DNA of 52,003 bases from Bacillus sp. MUM 116 (lineage in GTDB: Bacteria > Bacillota > Bacilli > Bacillales > Cytobacillaceae): positions 1 through 52,003 of the forward strand of contig NZ_MLYR01000012.1 of NCBI RefSeq assembly GCF_001866655.1, given 5' to 3'. Shown here in pieces: positions 18,683 to 27,000 of the stretch. The notes under the pieces were generated by a model. The model was not told the DNA's origin. It saw nothing but the letters and a program-made list of their open reading frames with translations, and did no database searches. Positions within the stretch are counted from its first letter, which is position 1, and each line of letters starts with the position of its first letter. The translations under genes and the position numbers were made by a program.

Positions 18683-19315
18683 TTACTGTTTATGCTTTTT
18701 CCATTTATCCATCCACTTAACAATATAATTCTTTATTTCCTTAAATTTTCCTGCCGTTCTATTATATAACTTCTCGACGGATTTTTTAAGACCTTTCGGC
18801 AAAAGTCTCCAAATTAATATAATTATTTTTTGAATCGGCATGAAGACAATTTTTAAAACTAACAATACAACTTTTAAAACAAATTTGACAAGGGTATAAA
18901 GGCCCCTGCCAAGGAATATAACCATGAAAATGACCAGTTTTATAAGTCCCACAATCGGCTTATAGACAACCACTAAAAATGAATGTTTTAAAAAGCGGTA
19001 GATCGCAATAACAGTGGTAATCAGTAATTCCAGCAGTCGAAGGTAAGCTCCCTTAAAAAGACCTTGATAGGCTGCAAAGCCGCAAAGCAGGGCGATAAAG
19101 ATATAAAAACGGATTTCTCCATTATTCACTAGGAACAAAATATAAAAAATCAACAATGCTTGAATAATCCAAAATAAGATGTCGTTTACAAAAACTATGA
19201 AGCGATTTCTTCTCGGTCGGTTCAAAAACCGCTGATAAGTATCAAACATCACTCCAAATAATGAGCCCATCCCAACCATGGAGAGCATGGTCAAAAATTG
19301 CGTGGAAAGTGTCAT
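18683..19315 (-). CDS. yabQ: Spore cortex biosynthesis protein YabQ
   Basis: YabQ is a membrane protein of the mother cell needed for spore cortex formation. The 210-residue protein has about four to five hydrophobic helices in the first 140 residues, then a strongly basic C-terminus (KWMDKWKKHKQ). Its ATG overlaps the yabP stop (ATGA), so the two are translationally coupled. The pair is under sigma-E in B. subtilis. Confidence 0.94.
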   Translation of the reverse strand: MTLSTQFLTMLSMVGMGSLFGVMFDTYQRFLNRPRRNRFIVFVNDILFWIIQALLIFYILFLVNNGEIRFYIFIALLCGFAAYQGLFKGAYLRLLELLITTVIAIYRFLKHSFLVVVYKPIVGLIKLVIFMVIFLGRGLYTLVKFVLKVVLLVLKIVFMPIQKIIILIWRLLPKGLKKSVEKLYNRTAGKFKEIKNYIVKWMDKWKKHKQ

Positions 19316-19614
19316 CGGAATAACTTGCTAAAGAATCCTTTAGCTTTCTCCCCATGGTGTTCATCCAAATAGACTAAGTCGAAAATTTTGCCTTTAATTG
19401 AAACAATGCCCTTTTCAACATCGAGATTTTTCATTTGCAGATTTTGCCCTTTAATGGCCAAAAAGCCCATGACTGTTTCTAATAAAAATTCTTCATTATC
19501 AAAGCTTTCCACCTGTTTCACGCCTGTAATGTCTAAAAGTTTTCTTCCCCGCATAATCACATCATGTTCTGGAACGCTGTTCTTTGTTGTATTCACATCA
19601 TAATATTGGCTCAT
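19312..19614 (-). CDS. yabP: Sporulation protein YabP (spore coat/cortex)
   Basis: YabP is a small mother-cell protein required for normal spore formation. About 100 residues are predicted, with the conserved VPEHDVIMRGRKLLDITGV and MGFLAIKGQNLQMKNLDV segments. I chose the ATG at 19614, 6 nt after GAGGG; the ATG at 19620 touches that sequence. The ribosome binding site lies in one arm of a 47-nt hairpin (19621-19667), so its translation may be conditional. Confidence 0.93.
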   Translation of the reverse strand: MSQYYDVNTTKNSVPEHDVIMRGRKLLDITGVKQVESFDNEEFLLETVMGFLAIKGQNLQMKNLDVEKGIVSIKGKIFDLVYLDEHHGEKAKGFFSKLFR

Positions 19615-19620
19615 CTTCAT

Positions 19621-19667
19621 CCCTCACAGTCAGTTGTACAAACCTTTTTGTACATGTTATGTGAGGG
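19621..19667 (-). promoter_or_regulatory. Hairpin that covers the yabP ribosome binding site
   Basis: Two nested perfect 8-bp arms pair here: CCCTCACA (19621-19628) with TGTGAGGG (19660-19667), and TGTACAAA (19635-19642) with TTTGTACA (19647-19654), with a 4-nt loop. On the minus strand the last arm contains the GAGGG ribosome binding site of yabP. Read-through RNA from rqcP would fold this structure and hide the site. Confidence 0.75.
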
Positions 19668-19682
19668 ATAAAAGAAATAGAA
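19654..19682 (-). promoter_or_regulatory. Candidate sigma-E promoter of yabPQ
   Basis: On the minus strand TTCTATT (19676-19682) and CATAACAT (19654-19661) lie 14 bp apart. They match the sigma-E consensus (KMATATT, CATACAHT) at 5 of 7 and 6 of 8 positions. Transcription would start near 19647, inside the hairpin, and would drop most of its upstream arms. The assignment is weak and rests partly on the known sigma-E control of yabP. Confidence 0.35.
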
Positions 19683-19689
19683 CAAGCAC

Positions 19690-19962
19690 CTACTCGAATT
19701 CTGATGAGCCAATTTTCTCTTCTTTTAGTACGGTATACATCTCGGCTGCTTCTTCTTTACGAGATGTTTCCTGGATGCGGTCAATCCTGGCCGTTACTTT
19801 TCTTTGACCTAAGCGGATGGTTAATTCATCCCCGACCTTAACGGTTGTACTGGCTTTTGCCTCTTTACCGTTAATCTCAATTCTGCCCTGATCGGATACT
19901 TCTTTTGCTAATGTCCGTCTTTTGATTAATCTTGAAACCTTTAAAAATTTATCTAAGCGCAT
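19690..19962 (-). CDS. rqcP: S4 domain protein RqcP (YabO)
   Basis: RqcP takes part in ribosome-associated quality control, working with RqcH in alanine tailing of stalled chains on 50S subunits. The 90-residue protein is an S4 RNA-binding domain (MRLDKFLKVSRLIKRRTLAKE...) related to Hsp15. The ATG at 19962 follows GGGGGAG by 6 nt; a TTG 15 nt upstream overlaps that site. It lies 90 bp after yabN, with a perfect 26-bp palindrome between. Confidence 0.95.
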   Translation of the reverse strand: MRLDKFLKVSRLIKRRTLAKEVSDQGRIEINGKEAKASTTVKVGDELTIRLGQRKVTARIDRIQETSRKEEAAEMYTVLKEEKIGSSEFE

Positions 19963-20014
19963 CAATAACTCCCCCAAACTTATAATTTAAGATAACTATC
20001 ACTTGCCTTTGAGA

Positions 20015-20053
20015 ATTGTCCAGCTTTAGCGCCTAGGCGCTAAAGCTTTTCTT
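20015..20053. repeat. Family 1 repeat remnant: 26-bp perfect palindrome
   Basis: Positions 20022-20047 are a perfect palindrome centred on GCGCCTAGGCGC. The flanks GAATTGTCCAGC and TTTTCTTATA match the two ends of the longer family 1 copies, so this looks like a copy whose interior is lost and whose ends are joined. It begins 5 bp past the yabN stop codon. It has no T-run on the minus strand, so it is a poor terminator for yabN. Confidence 0.7.
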
Positions 20054-21515
20054 ATAATCCTTTGGCTTTGGCTTCATCCCAAAACCGGTCTAGCTCATCA
20101 AGGCTAAATTTCTCAAATGATTTCCCGCTTTCCTTTACTTTTTCTTCAATGTATTGAAAGCGGCGGATGAACTTTTGATTTGTTTCAAATAGTGCCTCCT
20201 CGGGATGGATTTCTAAAAATCTCGCGACATTGACAAAAGCAAACAATAAGTCCCCAAACTCCCTTTTGGCCAATTTGAGCTCTTTGTCATTACCATTTAA
20301 CTCATTCTCAAATTCTTGCAGTTCTTCTTTCACTTTCTCCAAAGCAGGGGTAATTTCCTGCCAATCAAATCCCACCTTTGCTGCTTTCTTTTGCAGTTCA
20401 TAGGCTCTGATTAAATTCGGTACGGATTTAGAAACACCTGAAAGCAAAGATTCCGGCTGTCCGCCTTTTTCCTGCTTTTTAATTTCCTGCCAATTTTGAA
20501 GTACTTGCTCAGAGTTTTCTGCCTTCACGCTCCCAAACACATGGGGATGCCTTCGGACCATCTTTGCCGAAATTCCTTCTATCACATCGTCAATGGAAAA
20601 ATAACCTTCATCCTCGCCAATTTGGGCGTGCAGCATTATCTGCAGAAGGACGTCCCCCATTTCCTCAATTAAATGATCATAATCCTCTTCATCAATCGCT
20701 TCAAGCATCTCGTAGGATTCTTCAATTAAGTATTTCTTAAGTGACTCATGGGTTTGCTCCTTATCCCATGGACAGCCATTAGGTCCCCTTAACTCAGCAA
20801 TAATTTCCCTCAGCTTTGCAAAGGTTTTAAATAAGATTTCATCTTCATTTACTGGCGGAACGTAGACAGATGTAAGATTATTGATTGCGACATGACGGTC
20901 GAGCTCATATAATGGAAGTTTTGCAATCTTCTCCTCACTGCTTCCTGCAGCAGTTACCATATACACTTCATATTCATCAGGGAGCTGTTCCATTAACGTT
21001 AATTTAACATTCGAAGCAATAAATTGATCGTACACCTGACTAATGATGATGTGCTGATTGATTTGGAGCTGACTACTCTTAAGCGCTGTTCCATCTAGTA
21101 ATTGAAATCCGTCAATTGGGTCTATTTTTAACGATTGAAATAATGCATCAATAAAACTCTGCCCGCCGCCAATGATGATTTCAATCCCTTCTTCAGTTCC
21201 TTGCTCTAAAAGAAGCTGCACAGCCCGTTCGGCCACAAGCGGATGTCCGGGAACCGCGTAAATAACCGGCTCCGTTTTTGCTATCTTTAACAGGGTTGCA
21301 GTAATTTCCTGGTATACCTCTTCAAACTGATCATGTTTTTCATAGACGGAATCAAATGAGGTATAATGAAAGCCCTCTTTTTCTAATTCAGTAACAACCG
21401 GATGCTCCTTTGTCCGTAAATAAACATGTTCGGATTGGATTAATTTCTTGTAAACACCTAACGGGAGCTGTTCCAAATCCCCTGCACCAAGACCAAGTAT
21501 TTCAATTTTTTTCAT
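20052..21515 (-). CDS. yabN: Methylase-MazG fusion protein YabN
   Basis: The 487-residue protein joins an N-terminal tetrapyrrole (corrin/porphyrin) methylase-like domain (about 1-215, GLGAGDLEQLPLGVY and the SAM-site segment VYAVPGHPLVAER) to a C-terminal MazG nucleotide pyrophosphohydrolase. The latter has GCPWDKEQTHESL and EESYEMLEAI...EEMGD acidic motifs. The MazG part probably cleans the NTP pool. The ATG at 21515 follows GAGGAG, and the yabM stop is directly upstream, so translation is coupled. Confidence 0.96.
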   Translation of the reverse strand: MKKIEILGLGAGDLEQLPLGVYKKLIQSEHVYLRTKEHPVVTELEKEGFHYTSFDSVYEKHDQFEEVYQEITATLLKIAKTEPVIYAVPGHPLVAERAVQLLLEQGTEEGIEIIIGGGQSFIDALFQSLKIDPIDGFQLLDGTALKSSQLQINQHIIISQVYDQFIASNVKLTLMEQLPDEYEVYMVTAAGSSEEKIAKLPLYELDRHVAINNLTSVYVPPVNEDEILFKTFAKLREIIAELRGPNGCPWDKEQTHESLKKYLIEESYEMLEAIDEEDYDHLIEEMGDVLLQIMLHAQIGEDEGYFSIDDVIEGISAKMVRRHPHVFGSVKAENSEQVLQNWQEIKKQEKGGQPESLLSGVSKSVPNLIRAYELQKKAAKVGFDWQEITPALEKVKEELQEFENELNGNDKELKLAKREFGDLLFAFVNVARFLEIHPEEALFETNQKFIRRFQYIEEKVKESGKSFEKFSLDELDRFWDEAKAKGL

Positions 21516-21516
21516 A

Positions 21517-23142
21517 TCAAAACTCCTCATCTTTTTTAGGCAATAACCGAATTAATTTACTTCCAAGCGGGAATAAAGCGAGTTCTTCTACTGAAAAGAC
21601 TCTCCCGCGGATTACAATGTACATAAATAATATTCCTCCCCCTAAAGCCCCGCTTAAAGCTTGAAATGCCGATTCAACCCTTACCTCAAAATAAGAAAGA
21701 AATAAGAAATTAGTTACCCATAAATACGTTTTTAAAAAAGCAATCATTATGATGGCCGCAATCAGGATGGTTCGAAGAAATCCGATGCTAAATACGGGAG
21801 CATTTATTAACCTTTTAAACTTTATATAGAGCAGGTAATTTATAATGACCAGTGTAATAATCGTTGAAATTGCTGCGCCCATGATGCCAAACAACGGACA
21901 TAAAAGCAAATTTAAGCCGTATTTTATCGGGAACGAAAGAATGACTGTTAATGCGGGAAAAAGCAGAATCTCCATTCCCTGCATAATCGCAATCATAGTC
22001 GAAATAAGTGAAGTAAATAAAATAACAAAACTAAGGACTCCCAGTACCGATGAACCAGAGCCATTTTCGAAAAGCATCGTGTTCGTCTGTTTAATAATAG
22101 CCCAAAGTCCGGCAGAAGCTCCGATTCCAATGACAAGACTGATTCTCATTGCCAGCTGAATTTTATGGCGTAAAAATCCGGGATTTTCCTTTAATCTTCC
22201 ACTGGTAATCAGCGGTACAAGCGATAAAGACATGGATGTTGCTGCAACAGTTCCCAATTGGATTAACGGTTGCCCGCGGTCAAAGACTCCTTTTAGACTT
22301 TTCGCCAAATCTTCTTCCGTTCCATTTGAAACAAGTAGAGAATATAAGTTTAAGGAATCACCCATCTGTATAAAGATCATCAGCATCCCACTTATACAAA
22401 TGGTCAAGCCTTGAAACAGCAGTTCCTTAAAAATCCATCTTGTTTCCTTCCTTACTCCTAGAGTCATTCCTTGTTTCAAACTTACTCGTTTCCATTCTTT
22501 GCGAAACTTTAGAAATGTAAACAAAATAAGGGCGGAAACAATACTGCCCGTTATCGACCCAAACATAGCTCCCCCGCCGACGAGGTATAAGGAATAGCCT
22601 TTTTTCGTAAAAAGATAGGCGAGCAAAATAATGGTTACGACTCTGGTAAGTTGTTCTCCCACCTGTGATAAGGCAGTTGGAACCATTTCTCCAATCCCCT
22701 GATAATAGCCTCTTAATACCGCGACAATCGGAAAGGTTAAAAATACAATCGAAACCACCCTTAAAAGGATGGATAACTTTGGATCATTCATTAGCATGGC
22801 AATCGGATTGGCCCCTATAAAAAGGATTAAAAAACAAAGGAAACCGAAAATCTGCAAATAAAGGAATGAACCAAGGAGCAATAGCCGCGGTTTACCAGAG
22901 TTGCTTAATTCTTTTTGCTCTGTATATAATTTTGAAATGACTACTGGAAAGCCGGTAGTCGCAAGAACCACTGCAATGCCATAAAACGGATACACCTGCT
23001 GGTATATGTAAAAACCCACATCACCGACAATATTTTGAAACGGGATACGGTAAAAGGCACTCAAAATTTTGGTAATCAATGCAGCAATTGTTAAAACGAA
23101 AGCCCCCCGAAAAAGAGCCTTTGATTGATTCACGGGCTTCAA
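21517..23142 (-). CDS. yabM: SpoVB/MurJ-type polysaccharide lipid flippase YabM
   Basis: This MOP-superfamily membrane protein of 541 residues has about 14 helices and probably flips lipid-linked sugars for cell wall or spore cortex synthesis, as its paralogues SpoVB and MurJ do. Family sequence includes RIPFQNIVGDVGFYIYQQVYPFYG near the N-terminus. The start is the TTG at 23142, 8 nt after GGAGG. An ATG at 23172 extends the frame into a dispersed repeat and is not credible. The repeat at 23161-23283 lies in its untranslated leader. Confidence 0.92.
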   Translation of the reverse strand: MKPVNQSKALFRGAFVLTIAALITKILSAFYRIPFQNIVGDVGFYIYQQVYPFYGIAVVLATTGFPVVISKLYTEQKELSNSGKPRLLLLGSFLYLQIFGFLCFLILFIGANPIAMLMNDPKLSILLRVVSIVFLTFPIVAVLRGYYQGIGEMVPTALSQVGEQLTRVVTIILLAYLFTKKGYSLYLVGGGAMFGSITGSIVSALILFTFLKFRKEWKRVSLKQGMTLGVRKETRWIFKELLFQGLTICISGMLMIFIQMGDSLNLYSLLVSNGTEEDLAKSLKGVFDRGQPLIQLGTVAATSMSLSLVPLITSGRLKENPGFLRHKIQLAMRISLVIGIGASAGLWAIIKQTNTMLFENGSGSSVLGVLSFVILFTSLISTMIAIMQGMEILLFPALTVILSFPIKYGLNLLLCPLFGIMGAAISTIITLVIINYLLYIKFKRLINAPVFSIGFLRTILIAAIIMIAFLKTYLWVTNFLFLSYFEVRVESAFQALSGALGGGILFMYIVIRGRVFSVEELALFPLGSKLIRLLPKKDEEF

Positions 23143-23160
23143 TACTTTTTCCTCCAAAAC

Positions 23161-23283
23161 AGAAATGCGCAAGCGCCTTGATCAGCCCCGAAAAGCACTG
23201 GAGGGCCTGACGATGAAGTCGCTTTTTGACTTCATTGGCAGGACCGAAGTGACTCGAGGGGCTAGGCGCTGGAGCTAGACAAA
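23161..23283. repeat. Dispersed repeat family 1, copy 3 (about 123 bp)
   Basis: The copy begins GCGCAAGCGCCTTG and ends GGGGCTAGGCGCTGGAGCTAG, with the imperfect inverted ends of the family. Its interior contains a GATGAAGTCG...GACTTCATTGGC stem also present in the long copy at 48599-48885. It lies in the leader of the yabM operon, downstream of that operon's likely promoter, so it is probably transcribed. Confidence 0.85.
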
Positions 23284-23296
23284 TAAACTCCAGTGT

Positions 23297-23305
23297 ATTA
23301 TAGCA
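23297..23305 (-). promoter_or_regulatory. Extended -10 promoter of yabM
   Basis: On the minus strand the sequence TGCTATAAT is a perfect extended -10 (TGnTATAAT). The -35 is poor, as often with this promoter type. Transcription would start near 23290 and run through the family 1 repeat before reaching yabM. Confidence 0.5.
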
Positions 23306-23330
23306 CAGGAGGGGCCTCATTTTCGTGCAT

Positions 23331-23354
23331 GAAAAAAGACAGCATACGCTGTCT
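23331..23354 (-). terminator. spoVT terminator
   Basis: AGACAGC (23337-23343) pairs with GCTGTCT (23348-23354) around a 4-nt loop, and the minus strand continues with TTTTTTC. It lies 21 bp past the spoVT stop codon. Confidence 0.88.
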
Positions 23355-23375
23355 CTTTTATTAATTATAAAATAA

Positions 23376-23912
23376 TCATTGCTCCATTTGTCTAGCTAAG
23401 AATCCAGCTGCTGTTTCAACAGCTTTTTGTTCAACTTCTCCTAGTGTTCCTTCTTTTGAGAAAATAATCACTGCGCCAATTGGATCGCCATTTGCAATAA
23501 TCGGCCCAATTGTATATGATGAAATCGTTTCAGCACTTCCATCAGACAGGGCCACTTCATCCTGCTGAGTGATAATGACGGAATTACGGTCCTCCATAGT
23601 TTTTTCTACTAAATCACTGATATTTTTGTTTAAATAATCTTTTTTGGAACCTCCAGCAACAGCGATATAGGCATCTCTATCACAAATTAATACTGGATTT
23701 CCCAGGCTGTCAAAAAGGGCTTCCGCATATTCTTTGGCAAAATCGCTTAATTCGCTAATTGGTGAGTATTTCTTTAAAATCACTTCTCCGTCTCGGTCCA
23801 CAAAGATTTCTAACGGATCCCCTTCACGAATTCTTAATGTTCTGCGAATTTCCTTCGGTATGACAACACGACCCAAATCATCGATTCGACGAACTATTCC
23901 AGTTGCTTTCAT
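23376..23912 (-). CDS. spoVT: Stage V sporulation protein T (AbrB-family regulator)
   Basis: SpoVT is a forespore regulator that tunes sigma-G dependent genes. The 178-residue protein has an N-terminal AbrB-type swapped-hairpin DNA-binding domain (1-50, MKATGIVRRIDDLGRVV, 17 residues closely like AbrB in this same window) and a C-terminal GAF-like domain. I chose the ATG at 23912, which gives the exact family length and follows GTGAGG; an upstream ATG at 23933 would add seven residues. A sigma-G promoter lies upstream. Confidence 0.97.
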   Translation of the reverse strand: MKATGIVRRIDDLGRVVIPKEIRRTLRIREGDPLEIFVDRDGEVILKKYSPISELSDFAKEYAEALFDSLGNPVLICDRDAYIAVAGGSKKDYLNKNISDLVEKTMEDRNSVIITQQDEVALSDGSAETISSYTIGPIIANGDPIGAVIIFSKEGTLGEVEQKAVETAAGFLARQMEQ

Positions 23913-23951
23913 CCAATGTTGCCTCACTTTCATCTGATGATTTAAACTAAC

Positions 23952-23991
23952 TTGGTGATAATAAACTTCCTTTTGTAGTAATCATCACCAA
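23952..23991 (-). promoter_or_regulatory. 5'-end hairpin of the spoVT leader
   Basis: TTGGTGAT (23952-23959) pairs with ATCACCAA (23984-23991), and the pairing continues inward with small interruptions. From the sigma-G promoter, transcription would begin near 23994, so the mRNA would start with this stem. It does not include the ribosome binding site. A 5' stem of this type stabilises several known Bacillus messages. Confidence 0.55.
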
Positions 23992-24000
23992 CTTTGAACT

Positions 24001-24030
24001 TAGTATCTTTCATCTGGAAAGTTCTATACA
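24001..24030 (-). promoter_or_regulatory. Sigma-G promoter of spoVT
   Basis: On the minus strand TGTATA (24025-24030) and GATACTA (24001-24007) are 17 bp apart. They match the sigma-G pattern (TGAATA, CATACTA), each with one difference. spoVT is a known sigma-G gene. Confidence 0.7.
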
Positions 24031-24067
24031 CAAACGTAATATTTTTTAACAAATGTGTGAATTTGGA

Positions 24068-27000
24068 TTATGTTACTGGATTTTCTTCCCCTTTTTTCGA
24101 TGATTCGAGTCCCTTAATCATTTCAAAAGCAACTTGAAGCCATTTGGCTATTTCAATCCCTTTTACATTGAGCGTCATTTTTAATTTACTGCCCTCCATT
24201 CCAGGAGTGACCATTCTTCCAAACTGACTGCTGATTTTAAACAGCTTATGACCGTCAATAATGCTGCTTACTTTTTCATTCACTAAAATTGTCACTTCTT
24301 GTTTCACTTGTTTTATTTGTTCAACCCCATTAAAAAGGGCATAAACCTTCATTTCGGCAATTTGGAAAAGATATGCTACTTCATTTGGATATTCACCAAA
24401 ACGGTCCATCATTTCCTCTTGAAGCTCCTCAATATCCTCTAATGCCTGAATGCCTCTAAAGCGTTTGTACATTTCAATCTTTTGGTGTCCATCTTTAATG
24501 TAGGAATCCGGAATATACGCATCAATTTCCAGATCAATTTCAACCGTCTTACTTTCAGCTTCCCTAAGGTCGCCTCTTTTCTCTTCAATCGCTTCTTTCA
24601 ACATTTGCGAGTACAAATCAAATCCGACTGAATCAATAAATCCATGCTGCTGTGCACCTAACAGATTACCGGCCCCCCTGATGGATAAGTCTCGCATCGC
24701 AATCTTAAATCCGGAGCCGAGCTCCGTAAATTCCTTAATCGCCTGTAGGCGTTTTTCGGCAACCTCTGTAAGGACTTTATCTTTTCGGTACGTAAAATAC
24801 GCATAGGCAACACGATTCGATCTTCCAACCCGGCCACGCAGCTGATAAAGCTGAGATAGCCCCATTCGATCCCCATCAAAGACGATTAATGTATTGACAT
24901 TCGGGATATCCACACCCGTTTCAATGATGGTTGTGCTGACCAGCACATCGAATTCACCTGATAAAAAGCTTAACATCACGGACTCTAACTCATTTTCCGT
25001 CATCTGTCCATGGGCGAACGTTACCCGGGCATCCGGTACAAGCATAGAGATTTCCTCTGCCTTTCGTTCTATATCCTCTACCCGGTTGTATAAAAAGTAA
25101 ACTTGTCCGTCACGAGCAAGCTCCCGTTCAATCGCTTCCCTGACAAGCGATCCGTTGTACTCCATTACATAGGTTTGCACTGGAAAACGGTTTTCAGGCG
25201 GTGTTTCGATTACCGACAGATCCCGAACCCCAAGCATCGACATATGAAGAGTCCTTGGGATTGGCGTTGCCGTTAACGTTAAAACATCGACATTTGTTTT
25301 TAACCGCTTAATCTTTTCCTTATGGGTAACCCCAAACCTTTGTTCTTCATCAATAATTAATAGCCCTAAGTCACGATAGACAACATCCTTTGACAAGAGA
25401 CGGTGTGTCCCAACGACAATATCAACCGTTCCTGCCTTCAGTCCTTTTGTGGTTTCCGTTTGCTGCTTTTTAGAACGGAAGCGGCTTAACAAACCAATAT
25501 TAATAGGAAAGTCCTGAAATCTTTCACTTAATGTCTGAAAATGTTGCTGGGCCAGAATGGTTGTTGGTACAAGAAAGGCAACCTGTTTGCCGTCCGAAAT
25601 TGCTTTAAAAGCAGAACGGATAGCCACCTCTGTTTTTCCATAACCAACATCCCCGCAAAGGAGCCGATCCATTGGACGCGTTTTTTCCATATCTTTTTTA
25701 ATCTCGCGAATCGACCTTAACTGGTCTTCTGTTTCCTGATAGGCAAAGGCTGATTCGAATTCTCTTTGCAAGTCTCCATCAGGAGAAAAGGCATAACCAA
25801 CGGCTGCTTCGCGTTCAGCATACAGCTTAATTAAATCATCCGCAATATCTTGAACAGATGACTGTACTTTCTTTTTCACCTTTTTCCAATCACTGCCGCC
25901 GAGCTTATAGATTTTCGGCTCTTTTCCCTCTGAACCTACATATTTCTGAATTAAATCAATCTGTTCTACAGGAACATACAGTTTATCTGTCCCTTGATAA
26001 CGAATATGTAGATAATCTTTATGAATTCCATTGATAACAAGTGTTTCAATGCCAATATATTTTCCAATTCCATGATTGACATGAACAACATAATCACCAA
26101 TCCGGAGCTCGGAATAGCTTTTAATTCTTTCGGCATTCGATAGCTTTTGCCGGCTGGTAGATTTTTTCACTCGTTTATTAAATAATTCTTCCTCGGTAAT
26201 CACGGCAATCTTTTGAATAGAAAGTTCAAATCCGGTTTGGAGATTTCCTTTCATAATTTGAACTTTTCCCGGTAGCGGCTCTTGTCCTTCAGCTAAAAGA
26301 GAAGATTCAATCTCATAATCCTCTAAAACTCGCTCTAGTTTATTTACCCGTTCTGTATCTGGCCCAAGTACTAGTACGGAGTAGTGGCCTTTTTTCCAAC
26401 GATCCACTTCAGCTTTAAGCAAATGCATTTGTCCATGGAAGTTTTGCATCGGCTTACAAGAAACATTAATAATATTTTGCGGGCTCGTATTTGCCACATG
26501 ACGAAGAAATAAGGACATATAAAGAACTGGAAAATTCTTTTTTTGTAAAAGCCCATGAAGATCATGTGAAATCGTCAAATCATGAACAATCTGTCCTTCG
26601 CCTAATAGGGATGTATACCAGTCCGCTTCTTCTTTGATCAGCGACTCATTCATTTCATGAACCCTGCTAATTTCGTCAATAAACACTAACCCATTATATG
26701 GAAGATAGTCTAGTAAACTACCAGCATTTTCATAGGCAAGGGATAGGTATTTATAGATTTGGTCAGGCTTTTGTCGATTTTTCAGCATTTCCAATTCATA
26801 ACCAATATTCTGTGCAAGCTGGATTTTAGCATTTTCATTCTTAAATTTTTTTAAGCTCTTTGCCAAACCTTCTTCCAATCTCTCAACGATTCGGCTGTAA
26901 TTTTCATTATCAAGCAGTATTTCTGTTGCAGGACCAATCAGAATTTCTGAAATCTTTTCCTTGGAACGTTGATCCTCAAGGGAGAAATATCGAATGGAAT

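Noticed and set aside
23021..23320. Open frame of 99 codons on the minus strand across the yabM start
   Set aside because: It is made largely of repeat family 1 and out-of-frame yabM sequence, and has no ribosome binding site.
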